A stretch of 16,079 nucleotides of DNA from Desulfosporosinus sp. UBA5188 (GCA_002413075.1 DHWG01000190.1:9388-25466); one strand, 5' to 3'. Shown: positions 6,064 to 13,229, counted from the stretch's first letter. A program made the numbers and translations. The notes: a model not told the origin generated them from the letters alone.

Positions 6064-7893
6064 TTATACGTTGCCCGAAAGCAGACGTAGTTTTATCTCA
6101 ATACTAGTCCCTTTTCCAAGCTCGCTCTGCACTGAAACCTTGCCATTATGTAGCTCTATCAGGTGTTTTGCGATCGCAAGACCGAGGCCTGTGCCACTGC
6201 CCTTGCGAGAGTTATCGACTTTGTAAAAACGGTCCCATATATGGCTTAGTTCATCGGCTGCAATACCATACCCTTGATCCCGGATTATGATTGAAAGTGT
6301 CTTCCTTTCAAGTAGGCTTGTTTCAACGGACACCTTAGTATTTTCAGGTGAATATTTAATGGCATTGTCCAAGAATATTACAAACAATTGCCTCAAACGA
6401 TCATAATCGCCCATGACAGGAGTATTTTCTTGCTTTGCTAGATACTCTATTTTAATACCTTTTTTCTCTGCAATGGTCTGCTGACTCTTTACAACGTCCG
6501 CAAGAAGGCTGGGAATATGGATCTTTTCTTTATTGATAGTGATTTTACCGGATTGAAGACGAGAAAGTTCCAAAAGGTCCCCTACCAAACGCTCTAAAAC
6601 ACGCGTTTCTGAAAGCATCCTTTGCTGATAACGTTTAATATCCTCGCTTTTTCCAACGGTACCATCCACTAAAGCTTCGAGGGAGCCCCGAATCACGGTC
6701 AGAGGCGTGCGGAATTCATGAGATACATTGGCGACAAAATCTCGGCGTAGTTGTTCAAGCCGCGCACTTTCGCTAATATCATGAACCAACACGACGCTTC
6801 CTGTTACCATCCCCAGGTTGTCTACAATGGGGGAAAAGGTAAACATAAGCGTTTTACCCAACCAATCTTTCACAAGTCGCGAGGGCTGCTTCTCCTCCAT
6901 AACTTTAGTTAGTTGGGCGTCAACGCCTAAATTAACAAGGTCCCTCTTCACGTCTTCATGTAAATATGGTTGAGGTCTATTCATGATTTCTGAGAGCGCA
7001 GTATTGACACTCACTGGCTGAAGACGCTTATCAAAGGCTACAATCCCCTCGGAAATACTTGATATTATATCGTTAAGTTTCCCTTTCTCCTGAAAAAGCT
7101 GGTTGATCGTAGAGCCGAGCTCTGAAGCGAGCGTGTCAAGGGAATTGCCGAGCTGTCCCAATTCATCCTTGCGTTTGACACCGGTTCTTGCTGAATAATT
7201 ACCTCGCGTTATTTCAAGCGCCGTGCGATTCATAGCCTTTAAGGGACGTGTAAAGAGTAGAGAGTAGAAGATGCCCAAAGCAACGGCCAGAATCAGTGCG
7301 GCTAGAAGACTAATTTCCAAAATACTTATTGCTCTGCTGAGCGTTTCTGTAACCCCAGTTACTGGAGAATGCAGCAACACAGCACCAATGTTTTGATGGT
7401 TGGAATCAACAATAGGGACACCCACGGTTAGCGTGGCTTCGTTGTAAACGCTGCTAAAACTTTCGCTGACAGATTCCTTACCCGTAAGAACTTCCTGAAT
7501 GACGTTTTCAGCCTCCTTAGGTAGAGGCTCAGAATTGTTAGAGTTACCTAAACCCTTACCCATACCTTGTCCCATTTCGGAGATCAAGGAGAGGGTTCCT
7601 TTGCTATCAGTAATCCATACCTTTGACTCGGTGAGGGTATCAAGAGAACGCATATATCCCCCGAATCCTCTCATTGGGCTATTAGGACCTGGGCTACTCG
7701 TTCCATTAATTTGCAGGTACTCAGCGACCACCAGCGAGATGCTTCGTGCACTAGCCAGCATTGTATTTTCTCGACTGTCAAAGGCATATTGGCGAAACAT
7801 CTGAATAAAAAACAAACCTATAGCAAGCATGGATATAAGCACGATGACCACAAATCCTGCCGTTAATTTGACAGCAATTCTGTTCTTAAACAT
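6064..7893 (-). CDS. Membrane sensor histidine kinase (HAMP-PAS-HisKA-HATPase)
   Basis: A 609-residue kinase. One transmembrane helix spans about 9-31, an extracytoplasmic sensor domain about 32-187, a second helix about 188-212, HAMP 213-265 and PAS 270-375. The HisKA domain has phosphoacceptor His392 in VSHEFRTPL, and the ATPase domain has N-box DNAIKYS (509-515), G1 DQGYGI (539-544), F-box DRFYKVD and G2 GTGLGL (567-572). This domain order is that of PhoR/ResE/WalK-like kinases. The sensor loop is unusual: SPMRGFGGYM and SEMGQGMGKGLG are rich in Met and Gly, like the tail of the secreted DUF2680 protein nearby. The ATG overlaps the end of the response regulator gene by 8 bases, with GAGGTGAAGC as ribosome site, so the pair is co-translated. 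The signal is unknown; metal or envelope stress is inference. Confidence 0.93.
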   Translation of the reverse strand: MFKNRIAVKLTAGFVVIVLISMLAIGLFFIQMFRQYAFDSRENTMLASARSISLVVAEYLQINGTSSPGPNSPMRGFGGYMRSLDTLTESKVWITDSKGTLSLISEMGQGMGKGLGNSNNSEPLPKEAENVIQEVLTGKESVSESFSSVYNEATLTVGVPIVDSNHQNIGAVLLHSPVTGVTETLSRAISILEISLLAALILAVALGIFYSLLFTRPLKAMNRTALEITRGNYSARTGVKRKDELGQLGNSLDTLASELGSTINQLFQEKGKLNDIISSISEGIVAFDKRLQPVSVNTALSEIMNRPQPYLHEDVKRDLVNLGVDAQLTKVMEEKQPSRLVKDWLGKTLMFTFSPIVDNLGMVTGSVVLVHDISESARLEQLRRDFVANVSHEFRTPLTVIRGSLEALVDGTVGKSEDIKRYQQRMLSETRVLERLVGDLLELSRLQSGKITINKEKIHIPSLLADVVKSQQTIAEKKGIKIEYLAKQENTPVMGDYDRLRQLFVIFLDNAIKYSPENTKVSVETSLLERKTLSIIIRDQGYGIAADELSHIWDRFYKVDNSRKGSGTGLGLAIAKHLIELHNGKVSVQSELGKGTSIEIKLRLLSGNV

Positions 7894-8578
7894 GCTTCAC
7901 CTCGAATTTATAGCCTACGCCCCAGATAGTCTTAATATCCCAGCTAAAGGTTTCTGAAACATTTATTTTAGCCCTAAGCCTCTTAATATGGGTATCGACT
8001 GTGCGAGCATCGCCAAAATACTCATAGCCCCATAGGCTATTAAGAAGGTTGTCCCGAGAGAAAACTTTTCCTGGGTTCGAGGCTAAAATCCATAATATCT
8101 CGATCTCTTTCTTAGTGAGACTGATCATCTCATCATCAATCATCACTTCGTAGTCTGAAATGTTAATCTTTAGGCCTGGATGGACAATCGTACCTTCTTT
8201 ATGTTCCTCAGAAATATCGGGGCGTCTTAAGACAGCACGGATTCTTGCCATCACTTCTCCAGGACTGAAGGGTTTCACGATATAGTCATCTGCGCCAATA
8301 TCAAGCCCCATGATGCGATCGCCATCTTCTCCTTTGGCCGTAATCATGATAATTGGCACATTGGAAGTTTGGCGAATTTCCCGGCAAACTGTAAAACCAT
8401 CCTTTTCAGGCATCATGACATCTAGCAACACCAGCAGGGGTTTATATTCGATAAACTTATGTAAGGCTTCTACACCATCATGGGCAATAATCGGGAGAAA
8501 TCCTTCTTTGATCACATAGGTTTTTAAAATATCCAGAATGCCTTCATTATCATCGGCAATAAGTAGATACTTGTTCAA
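7886..8578 (-). CDS. OmpR/PhoB-family response regulator
   Basis: A 230-residue two-domain regulator. The receiver domain has the acidic pocket D10-D11, phosphoacceptor Asp53 in LLDVMMP and Lys102 in VKPFSPGE. The winged-helix output domain has the typical LTKKEIEILWILASNPGKV, and RTVDTHIKRLRAKI as recognition helix. It is the partner of the downstream histidine kinase. The start codon is TTG, with GGAGG 7 bases upstream and the normal receiver sequence beginning at once; no better ATG is present. It is divergent from the DUF2680 gene across a 179-base region with 11-base-spaced repeats that such regulators bind. ResD, PhoP or WalR-like identity cannot be settled from sequence alone. Confidence 0.93.
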   Translation of the reverse strand: MNKYLLIADDNEGILDILKTYVIKEGFLPIIAHDGVEALHKFIEYKPLLVLLDVMMPEKDGFTVCREIRQTSNVPIIMITAKGEDGDRIMGLDIGADDYIVKPFSPGEVMARIRAVLRRPDISEEHKEGTIVHPGLKINISDYEVMIDDEMISLTKKEIEILWILASNPGKVFSRDNLLNSLWGYEYFGDARTVDTHIKRLRAKINVSETFSWDIKTIWGVGYKFEVKHV

Positions 8579-8634
8579 AATAACCCCTCCAATTCATCTC
8601 TCTCTATATTATCATTAATCCAAATAATGTTTGT

Positions 8635-8708
8635 GACATATTTATGGCATATAAAAGACATAATTGCTTCGAACTTTTGACAAACTTTTGCCATAATTTA
8701 TCGACATA
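8635..8708 (+). promoter_or_regulatory. Array of RACATA-like hexamers with 11-base spacing (probable response-regulator sites)
   Basis: Hexamers are GACATA (8635), GGCATA (8646), GACATA (8657), GACAAA (8679), GCCATA (8690) and GACATA (8703). The first three are exactly 11 bases apart; the next is 22 on and the next 11 on. A longer 8-base repeat AACTTTTG also recurs at 8672 and 8683. The pair at 8672-8695 ends 9 bases before CATAAT (8705-8710), a possible -10, as in PhoB-activated promoters. The array lies between the response regulator and DUF2680 genes. Confidence 0.65.
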
Positions 8709-8757
8709 ATGAAACAGAAGGTTAAAACAACCTAAATTAAGAAGGAGCGTGTATTTC

Positions 8758-9216
8758 ATGAAAAACTTCAAGAAACTCATTGCAGTTGCCACAATCATCG
8801 GAAGTTTATCGGTTGTTGGAGTAGCAGGTGCAGCCTATGCTACAGGTGCAACGACACCAGCAGGAATTGTCTCCGCTTTAACAGGCAAGTCAGTCGAAGC
8901 TGTTACGGCTGAACGAGCTGCCGGAACAACCTACGGAGCGATTGCCCAAGAAGCTGGAAAGTTAGATGAGTTCAAAACGGAGACGCTTGTACAACGAAAA
9001 GCCATGTTAGATCAAAGAGTTAAGGATGGTAATATAACTCAAGAACAGGCGGATACATTTTATAAGTCAATGGCGGCCAATCAAGCGACCTGTGACGGAA
9101 CCGGTAGTGCTGGAATGGGACAAAAGAGTGGCATGGGTTTTGGACCGGGTGCGGGCCAACATAACGGTGGCGGTATGGGTAGAGGAATGAATACTGGGAC
9201 TACTTCAGCCCAATAA
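8758..9216 (+). CDS. Secreted DUF2680-family protein with Met/Gly/His-rich tail
   Basis: A 152-residue exported protein. The N-terminus is a signal peptide (KNFKK, hydrophobic stretch 7-25, likely cleavage after AYA near residue 28). The mature part matches the DUF2680 pattern: a helical region with GKSVEAVTAERAAGTTYGAI and AMLDQRVKDGNITQEQAD. The family has no assigned function. The last 40 residues are low-complexity with repeated GMG, MGxGM and single His and Cys residues (GMGQKSGMGFG, GGGMGRGMN), which could bind metal. I chose the ATG at 8758, 10 bases after GGAG; a GTG at 8749 adds only three residues. It is divergent from a two-component system with candidate regulator sites between them, so it is probably a target of that system. 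A SHOCT protein gene follows. Confidence 0.85.
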   Translation: MKNFKKLIAVATIIGSLSVVGVAGAAYATGATTPAGIVSALTGKSVEAVTAERAAGTTYGAIAQEAGKLDEFKTETLVQRKAMLDQRVKDGNITQEQADTFYKSMAANQATCDGTGSAGMGQKSGMGFGPGAGQHNGGGMGRGMNTGTTSAQ

Positions 9217-9237
9217 CAATATCTTTCAATTGAAGCC

Positions 9238-9269
9238 TCAGCCGGGAAACTATGAGGTTACCCGGCTGA
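9238..9269 (+). terminator. Hairpin after the DUF2680 gene
   Basis: A 9-base-pair perfect stem (9238-9246 TCAGCCGGG with 9261-9269 CCCGGCTGA) has a 14-base loop. Only a short T run follows (AGCTTTCC), so it may be a weak terminator, attenuator or mRNA-stabilising structure between the DUF2680 and SHOCT genes. Confidence 0.55.
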
Positions 9270-9305
9270 AGCTTTCCGCAGAAAGTTTATAGGGAGTGAA
9301 TATGT

Positions 9306-9626
9306 ATGAGGTATGGTCACTATATTGGAACAGATATTATTTATTCACCGTTTTTCACTATAGGAGTCCTTCTTATAGCTATAACTGTTTTTTTTATAGT
9401 CTTTCTGGCACCCACAAAAACTAAACCTGAACAAGATCGAATATTAGAGATTCTAAATATTCGATACGCAAACAGTGAAATAGCTGATGATAGATACTAC
9501 GAAGTTAAGGCTATTTTGGAAGAAGATGACTCAAATAGTCCAGCGGTCATGATCCTAAAGGAGAGATATGCCACTGGAAGTATAGACTCAGTTGAGTTTA
9601 TAAAAATACGCACCGAAATAAACTAG
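9306..9626 (+). CDS. Small membrane protein with two SHOCT domains
   Basis: A 106-residue protein with one transmembrane helix (about 14-35) followed by two copies of the short C-terminal (SHOCT) motif: ILEILNIRYANSEIADDRYY at about 46-65 and VMILKERYATGSIDSVEF at about 81-98. SHOCT domains are thought to mediate protein contacts or oligomerisation, commonly with one copy at the C-terminus; two in tandem is less common. The ATG at 9306 has AGGGAG 9 bases upstream. It lies 89 bases after the DUF2680 gene on the same strand and may be partly co-transcribed through the hairpin between. A specific function cannot be given. Confidence 0.75.
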   Translation: MRYGHYIGTDIIYSPFFTIGVLLIAITVFFIVFLAPTKTKPEQDRILEILNIRYANSEIADDRYYEVKAILEEDDSNSPAVMILKERYATGSIDSVEFIKIRTEIN

Positions 9627-9778
9627 AATTTCTCATAATTCAAGGTCAATGATAAGGGCTATAAGTTTGTAAATGCAATTATAGAAATTATTTTCCCATC
9701 CAGTCAAGTGCAGTGCACATTTAATTTTCCTGCTTGTTATTTATTTAGCAAATAAAACAAATAAAGGATTGAGTTATA

Positions 9779-10900
9779 ATGAAAAACTATCAGTTAATAA
9801 AGACTTTGAGATGGGGTCTTTTAGCCCTATTTGTTGTCCTCGTAAGCATTGCCGCCTATCTCCATCAAGTATTAGGCGCTGCAAAGGCCCCCTCGATTCA
9901 CGCACTATGTCCTTTTGGAGGACTTGAGAGCCTTTACCAAGTCTTCACTACAGGAACCTTTATCAGCAAAATATTTGCAGGAACCATGACATTATTTATT
10001 ATCACGCTCCTTGTTGCCCTTCTATTTAGACGAAGTTTCTGCGGCTTGATCTGTCCCTTTGGTGCAATTCAAGAGCTCTTCGCCAAACTTGGTCAAAAGA
10101 TCTTCAAGCGAAAATGGATTATGCCTGCGCCAATGGATAAGCCTCTAAGGTCTTTGAAATACGTTGTGCTTATTGTTACGGTCGTCTATGCCTGGAGGAC
10201 TGCCGGCTTATGGATGGCCCCCTACGATCCTTGGTCAGCTTTTGCGCATCTTCCAGAAGGCTTGGAAAGTGTGTGGAAAGAATCGGCAGTCGGTTTAATA
10301 ATCCTGCTGGTAACCGTTCTTGGTTCATTAATTTATGATCGTTTTTTCTGCAAATATCTCTGTCCCATGGGGGCTCTTTACGGAATCGTCGGTAAACTTA
10401 GCCCCTTTAAAGTGGTCAGAGACGAAAATGAATGTATCGATTGCGGAATATGCAATAAGAGCTGTCCGATGAATATTGATGTCCAGCATAGTTTAAAGGT
10501 TACAACGGCCGAATGCATGAATTGTCAGACCTGTGTCACAAGCTGCCCCAAACCCGGGGCTCTTGATCACCAGTTTGGTCATAAGATGATAAAACCATTA
10601 ACCATAATTATTCTAGTCATGGTCGTATTCTTCGGCTCAATTTTCGCTTCTCAAGCGGCTGGGCTCTATGAACTCACTCCAACCCCTCTAAAAACAGGCG
10701 AGTCCATTAATTATAACGAAGTCAAAGGGTACATGAGTATCAAGGAAGCATCGGAGTCAACCAAAACAGACCTGAAAGAATTCTATCTAAAATTCAAGAT
10801 TCCTGAAAATGTTCCAGAGACAACAAAGATGAAAGAAATATCAAAAGTCTCTGAAGGCTATGATTTCGATCAAGTTAAAGCATCCTTAGGAACTCAATAA
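9779..10900 (+). CDS. NapH/YccM-type membrane polyferredoxin
   Basis: A 373-residue integral membrane iron-sulfur protein with about five helices (near 11-31, 65-84, 126-142, 169-187, 272-291). The paired motifs CGLICPFG (Cys88, Cys92) and CKYLCPMG (Cys191, Cys195) are the NapH/NosR/CcoG-family signature. Two [4Fe-4S] motifs follow: Cys219, 222, 225, 229 and Cys246, 249, 252, 256. An extra CPFGG (Cys44) lies near the first helix. The C-terminal soluble part (about 296-373, with VKGYMSIKEA and later FDQVKASLG) resembles the 'KGxMTLxE' module seen in anaerobe membrane redox proteins. It probably passes electrons between the quinone pool or a ferredoxin and an unidentified partner. No reductase gene is adjacent. 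AAAGGA lies 10-11 bases before the ATG. The 152-base gap upstream shows no strong promoter. Confidence 0.88.
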   Translation: MKNYQLIKTLRWGLLALFVVLVSIAAYLHQVLGAAKAPSIHALCPFGGLESLYQVFTTGTFISKIFAGTMTLFIITLLVALLFRRSFCGLICPFGAIQELFAKLGQKIFKRKWIMPAPMDKPLRSLKYVVLIVTVVYAWRTAGLWMAPYDPWSAFAHLPEGLESVWKESAVGLIILLVTVLGSLIYDRFFCKYLCPMGALYGIVGKLSPFKVVRDENECIDCGICNKSCPMNIDVQHSLKVTTAECMNCQTCVTSCPKPGALDHQFGHKMIKPLTIIILVMVVFFGSIFASQAAGLYELTPTPLKTGESINYNEVKGYMSIKEASESTKTDLKEFYLKFKIPENVPETTKMKEISKVSEGYDFDQVKASLGTQ

Positions 10901-10955
10901 ACAATTAAACAAACTTTGCCCTTAAGCAGGCCGAAGCGCCTGTCCTCGTAAGATC

Positions 10956-10989
10956 AACGGGATAGGCTTAAATATTAGCCTATCCCGTT
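10956..10989. terminator. Bidirectional terminator between polyferredoxin and glutaredoxin genes
   Basis: A 13-base-pair stem (10956-10968 with 10977-10989) has an 8-base loop. Its right arm ends in GTT and runs on into T (GTTTTGA). It sits between convergent genes and would terminate both. Confidence 0.85.
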
Positions 10990-11001
10990 TTGACTCTGAA
11001 A

Positions 11002-11346
11002 TTAGATTTGCGTGTCGATATTAAATTCATGAACACACTTCGGGCATTTAATTTCAATGTGGCCCTTGTTAACTGGAACGCGAATTTTGGTTGAGCATTT
11101 TTTACATTCAATGACTCTATGATCAATAAGTTTAAGAATTTTTGTTGGGTTGAACCCTGTGACAAAGTCCTTTCCAATACGGAAAGTCGGGACTCCTCTG
11201 ATATTTCTCCGTTCTAACTCCGCTCTTGCTTCAGCATCTACGTTAATGTCCTTTTGCTCAAACTGAATTTTATTTTGGAAAAGAAAATTTTTCGCTTTCT
11301 TACACGAAGAGCAGTTTTGAGCAGTAAACATGATGACCTCTTTCAT
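11002..11346 (-). CDS. Glutaredoxin-like protein fused to a zinc-ribbon-like domain
   Basis: A 114-residue protein. Residues 1-75 are a glutaredoxin/thioredoxin-fold domain with active site CSSC (Cys12, Cys15) and cis-proline Pro53 in GVPTF. Residues 80-106 add two CxxC pairs (Cys81/Cys84 and Cys101/Cys104) spaced like a rubredoxin or zinc ribbon. The family reaction is thiol-disulfide exchange, which could extend to reducing persulfides. The added metal-binding domain is not part of a classical glutaredoxin and could recruit a partner or sense redox state. The ATG at 11346 has GAGGA 7-8 bases upstream and lies 18 bases after the DUF1638 gene, so both belong to one operon under the promoter at 12080-12108. 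Confidence 0.82.
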   Translation of the reverse strand: MKEVIMFTAQNCSSCKKAKNFLFQNKIQFEQKDINVDAEARAELERRNIRGVPTFRIGKDFVTGFNPTKILKLIDHRVIECKKCSTKIRVPVNKGHIEIKCPKCVHEFNIDTQI

Positions 11347-11364
11347 GACACAATCCTCACGATC

Positions 11365-12018
11365 TCACAGTCTATCCTCTTCCTCCATTGCACTAATTAA
11401 GACGTCTTTGAAACGTTCCAATCCTACTGTGCGTACTTCCAAGGGTATGGAGGCCCAATCAGAAAAGTCCAAGATTTCCTCCACATGCTCCATGGCATAA
11501 TCATCAAAAAACCCTATTGGATCAAGCATAATTCCTCCGCCAGTATACTGCGGAAAATTCTCGTTCGCATTGGCTTTATCCCAGCCTTTGAAAACCATAT
11601 CGCGGTACTTCAGCCAACCTGGCGTACAAAACCAAACATTCTCCCCTTCCGCCAAAACCTCCCTTTCGTCCTTGCTAGCCAACATGTCCAAGCAGTTTTC
11701 CACCTTGGTTCGAGCTATATAGTACCCCGGCTCCTGCATTTCTTCAATCACGGTATCCACGGTTCGGTATGGATCGCGCATGTTAATGTAACAATACTTT
11801 CCTCCATAAACCACAATAATCTTTTTAGCGCTTTTTTTAGCTATTTCTATTTGCTTTTGTAATTGAAGCTCTAATTCATCGGGAACCTGGTGAAGACCCG
11901 GAGCGGTATAAATCGCTTGCACATCAAGGAAACCGGTTTCATGTAAATAGTTTAATTCGGGTATCATCGTTCCGCAGGCCACAATGGCATAGTCACTGAA
12001 TGAAAGGCTCTTTGCCAA
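11365..12018 (-). CDS. DUF1638-family protein
   Basis: A 217-residue cytoplasmic protein of unknown function that matches the DUF1638 pattern: an N-terminal ACGTMIPEL (Cys15), a central VVYGGKYCYI (Cys76), ENCLDML (Cys109) and WFCTPGWLKYRD (Cys131). Four cysteines at conserved-looking places suggest a metal, thiol or corrinoid-related role, but none is proved. DUF1638 proteins are common in methanogens and anaerobic clostridia. AAGGAGGGG lies 9 bases before the ATG. The gene leads a two-gene operon with the glutaredoxin/zinc-ribbon gene, downstream of a promoter whose spacer is a CsoR-family operator, so it probably responds to copper or reactive sulfur. Assignment to DUF1638 is from motif memory. 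Confidence 0.68.
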   Translation of the reverse strand: MAKSLSFSDYAIVACGTMIPELNYLHETGFLDVQAIYTAPGLHQVPDELELQLQKQIEIAKKSAKKIIVVYGGKYCYINMRDPYRTVDTVIEEMQEPGYYIARTKVENCLDMLASKDEREVLAEGENVWFCTPGWLKYRDMVFKGWDKANANENFPQYTGGGIMLDPIGFFDDYAMEHVEEILDFSDWASIPLEVRTVGLERFKDVLISAMEEEDRL

Positions 12019-12079
12019 CTGAATCCCCTCCTTCTCATGGTCTCATTGCTTAAGACTGATTTTCTTACGATTTAATACA

Positions 12080-12108
12080 ATCATAATACCCCTCAGGGGT
12101 ATAGTCAA
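12080..12108 (-). promoter_or_regulatory. Promoter of the DUF1638-glutaredoxin operon with CsoR/CstR-type operator as spacer
   Basis: On the minus strand: -35 TTGACT (12103-12108), a 17-base spacer that is exactly the perfect inverted repeat ATACCCCTCAGGGGTAT on the plus strand (12086-12102), and -10 TATGAT (12080-12085). Inverted repeats with a CCCC/GGGG core flanked by AT/TA are the operator type of CsoR-family repressors. Binding would block RNA polymerase directly. The predicted transcription start is about 55 bases before the ATG at 12018. Confidence 0.85.
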
Positions 12109-12191
12109 TGCATTTTTCACCAGAGGTTGTTCCCAACAACACTATTTATCAAATAATTGCGGTACACTCCAGTGAGTTAAGAGTAATTCAA

Positions 12192-12219
12192 AAGGGCCTC
12201 CTTTTTCAAGAAAGCCCTT
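12192..12219 (-). terminator. Weak hairpin after the csoR-like gene
   Basis: AAGGGC (12192-12197) pairs with GCCCTT (12214-12219) around a 16-base loop. On the minus strand it is followed by TTTTG. The stem is short, so this is a tentative terminator for the csoR-like gene. Confidence 0.35.
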
Positions 12220-12248
12220 AAATCTTTACATTTCAAGGTTGAACAGAA

Positions 12249-12527
12249 TTACTGATTGAGTTTCATAAGTGTATCGATCGCTTTATTAAGGGCTTCCTGA
12301 CGATCGTCCCCTTGATCGATTGCATCAATCAAGCAAGAGCTTGCATAACGTTGGGCAACTATGACCGATGTTTTATGCACCGCAGCACGAATAGCGACAA
12401 GCTGTAATAATATTTCCTCGCAGCTCTTTTCTTCTTCTATCATCCGTTCGACGCCTGAAATATGACCGCGTACTGTCTTAAGTCGTGTTAGAATCTGTTT
12501 TACTTCTTCCGCGTTGACCTCTTTCAC
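12249..12527 (-). CDS. CsoR/CstR-family transcriptional repressor
   Basis: A 92-residue all-helical repressor of the CsoR/RcnR/FrmR/CstR family: ILTRLKTVRGHISGVERMIE then CEEILLQLVAIRAAVHK, and Cys within SSCLIDA. Counted from the chosen start, Cys36 and Cys65 occupy the two cysteine positions of CsoR, but the copper-binding His61 position is Tyr. Two cysteines 29 apart without the His is the CstR arrangement, which senses persulfides. I infer CstR-like sensing of reactive sulfur rather than Cu(I). The start is GTG at 12527, with GGGAG 9 bases upstream; an ATG at 12548 has no ribosome site. It lies 32 bases downstream of the lytic transglycosylase gene on the same strand and just upstream of an inverted-repeat operator at 12086-12102. 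Confidence 0.88.
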   Translation of the reverse strand: MKEVNAEEVKQILTRLKTVRGHISGVERMIEEEKSCEEILLQLVAIRAAVHKTSVIVAQRYASSCLIDAIDQGDDRQEALNKAIDTLMKLNQ

Positions 12528-12559
12528 AAGGGCTATCTCCCATCTCATTCTGAATAGAA

Positions 12560-13141
12560 CTATTTACTATAAAGTTTATTGTATTTTTGATAACTTTTCA
12601 AGACTCTACCCACATAATCGCGTGTTTCTTTAAACGGAATATCCTGTAAGCGTATATTATTTGGATCAATCTGTCCATTCTTAATCCATTCTTGTACATG
12701 TCCTCTTCCACCATTATAGGCCGCGGTCACTAACGTCGTATTATTAGAGAACACTTTTTGCAAACTGGCCAGATACCATGTTCCATATTGAATATTCTTC
12801 TCTGGATTAAGTAAATCCTGTTCAGTATATGTTTTATCTCCAAGACTTTCTGAAATCGCTTGTGCCGTACTTGGCATCAGCTGCATTAAGCCTTTTGCGC
12901 CTTTATGCGATTCCGATTGTGGGAGGAACTTACTTTCTTCACGGATTACGGAAACAACAAACAAAGGGTCCACACCATACTGTGTTGCATATTTTTCTAT
13001 GATCGCTTGATTGGGGTAGGGATATATAAGCTTCTCAAAGAATGGCATATTCATTATAGTATAAGTGGCTAGGATTGCTATGAAACAAAAAATGAAAAGC
13101 TTCTTGCCTATCGTCCAACGTTTTCTCCTCGTTTTTACCAT
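12560..13141 (-). CDS. Membrane-anchored lytic transglycosylase (SLT, GH23)
   Basis: A 193-residue cell-wall enzyme that cleaves peptidoglycan between N-acetylmuramic acid and N-acetylglucosamine with formation of 1,6-anhydro ends. An N-terminal anchor helix (about 12-31, after a basic stretch) is followed by the SLT fold: catalytic Glu69 in IREESKF, GLMQLMPSTA (84-93), AAYNGGRGHV, and ETRDYVGRVLKSY near the end. It is close to the usual length of the short SLT proteins that clostridia encode next to coaE. The ATG has GGGAG about 8 bases upstream. It follows coaE after an 88-base gap. Confidence 0.92.
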   Translation of the reverse strand: MVKTRRKRWTIGKKLFIFCFIAILATYTIMNMPFFEKLIYPYPNQAIIEKYATQYGVDPLFVVSVIREESKFLPQSESHKGAKGLMQLMPSTAQAISESLGDKTYTEQDLLNPEKNIQYGTWYLASLQKVFSNNTTLVTAAYNGGRGHVQEWIKNGQIDPNNIRLQDIPFKETRDYVGRVLKSYQKYNKLYSK

Positions 13142-13229
13142 AACATCTCCCTCTTCTCATTTAGGATCTATTAATTATATACGACACAGTGATTCAGTGA
13201 TTGATTTATATACTTATATTAGCATGGCA

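Noticed and set aside
9708..9718. GTGCAGTGCAC inverted repeat before the polyferredoxin gene
   Set aside because: It is short, has no second copy in the window and no matching known operator, so it is not supported as a site.
12126..12140. GTTGTTCCCAACAAC inverted repeat upstream of the DUF1638 promoter
   Set aside because: Six-base arms with no T run and no repeat elsewhere; may be chance, so I did not annotate it.
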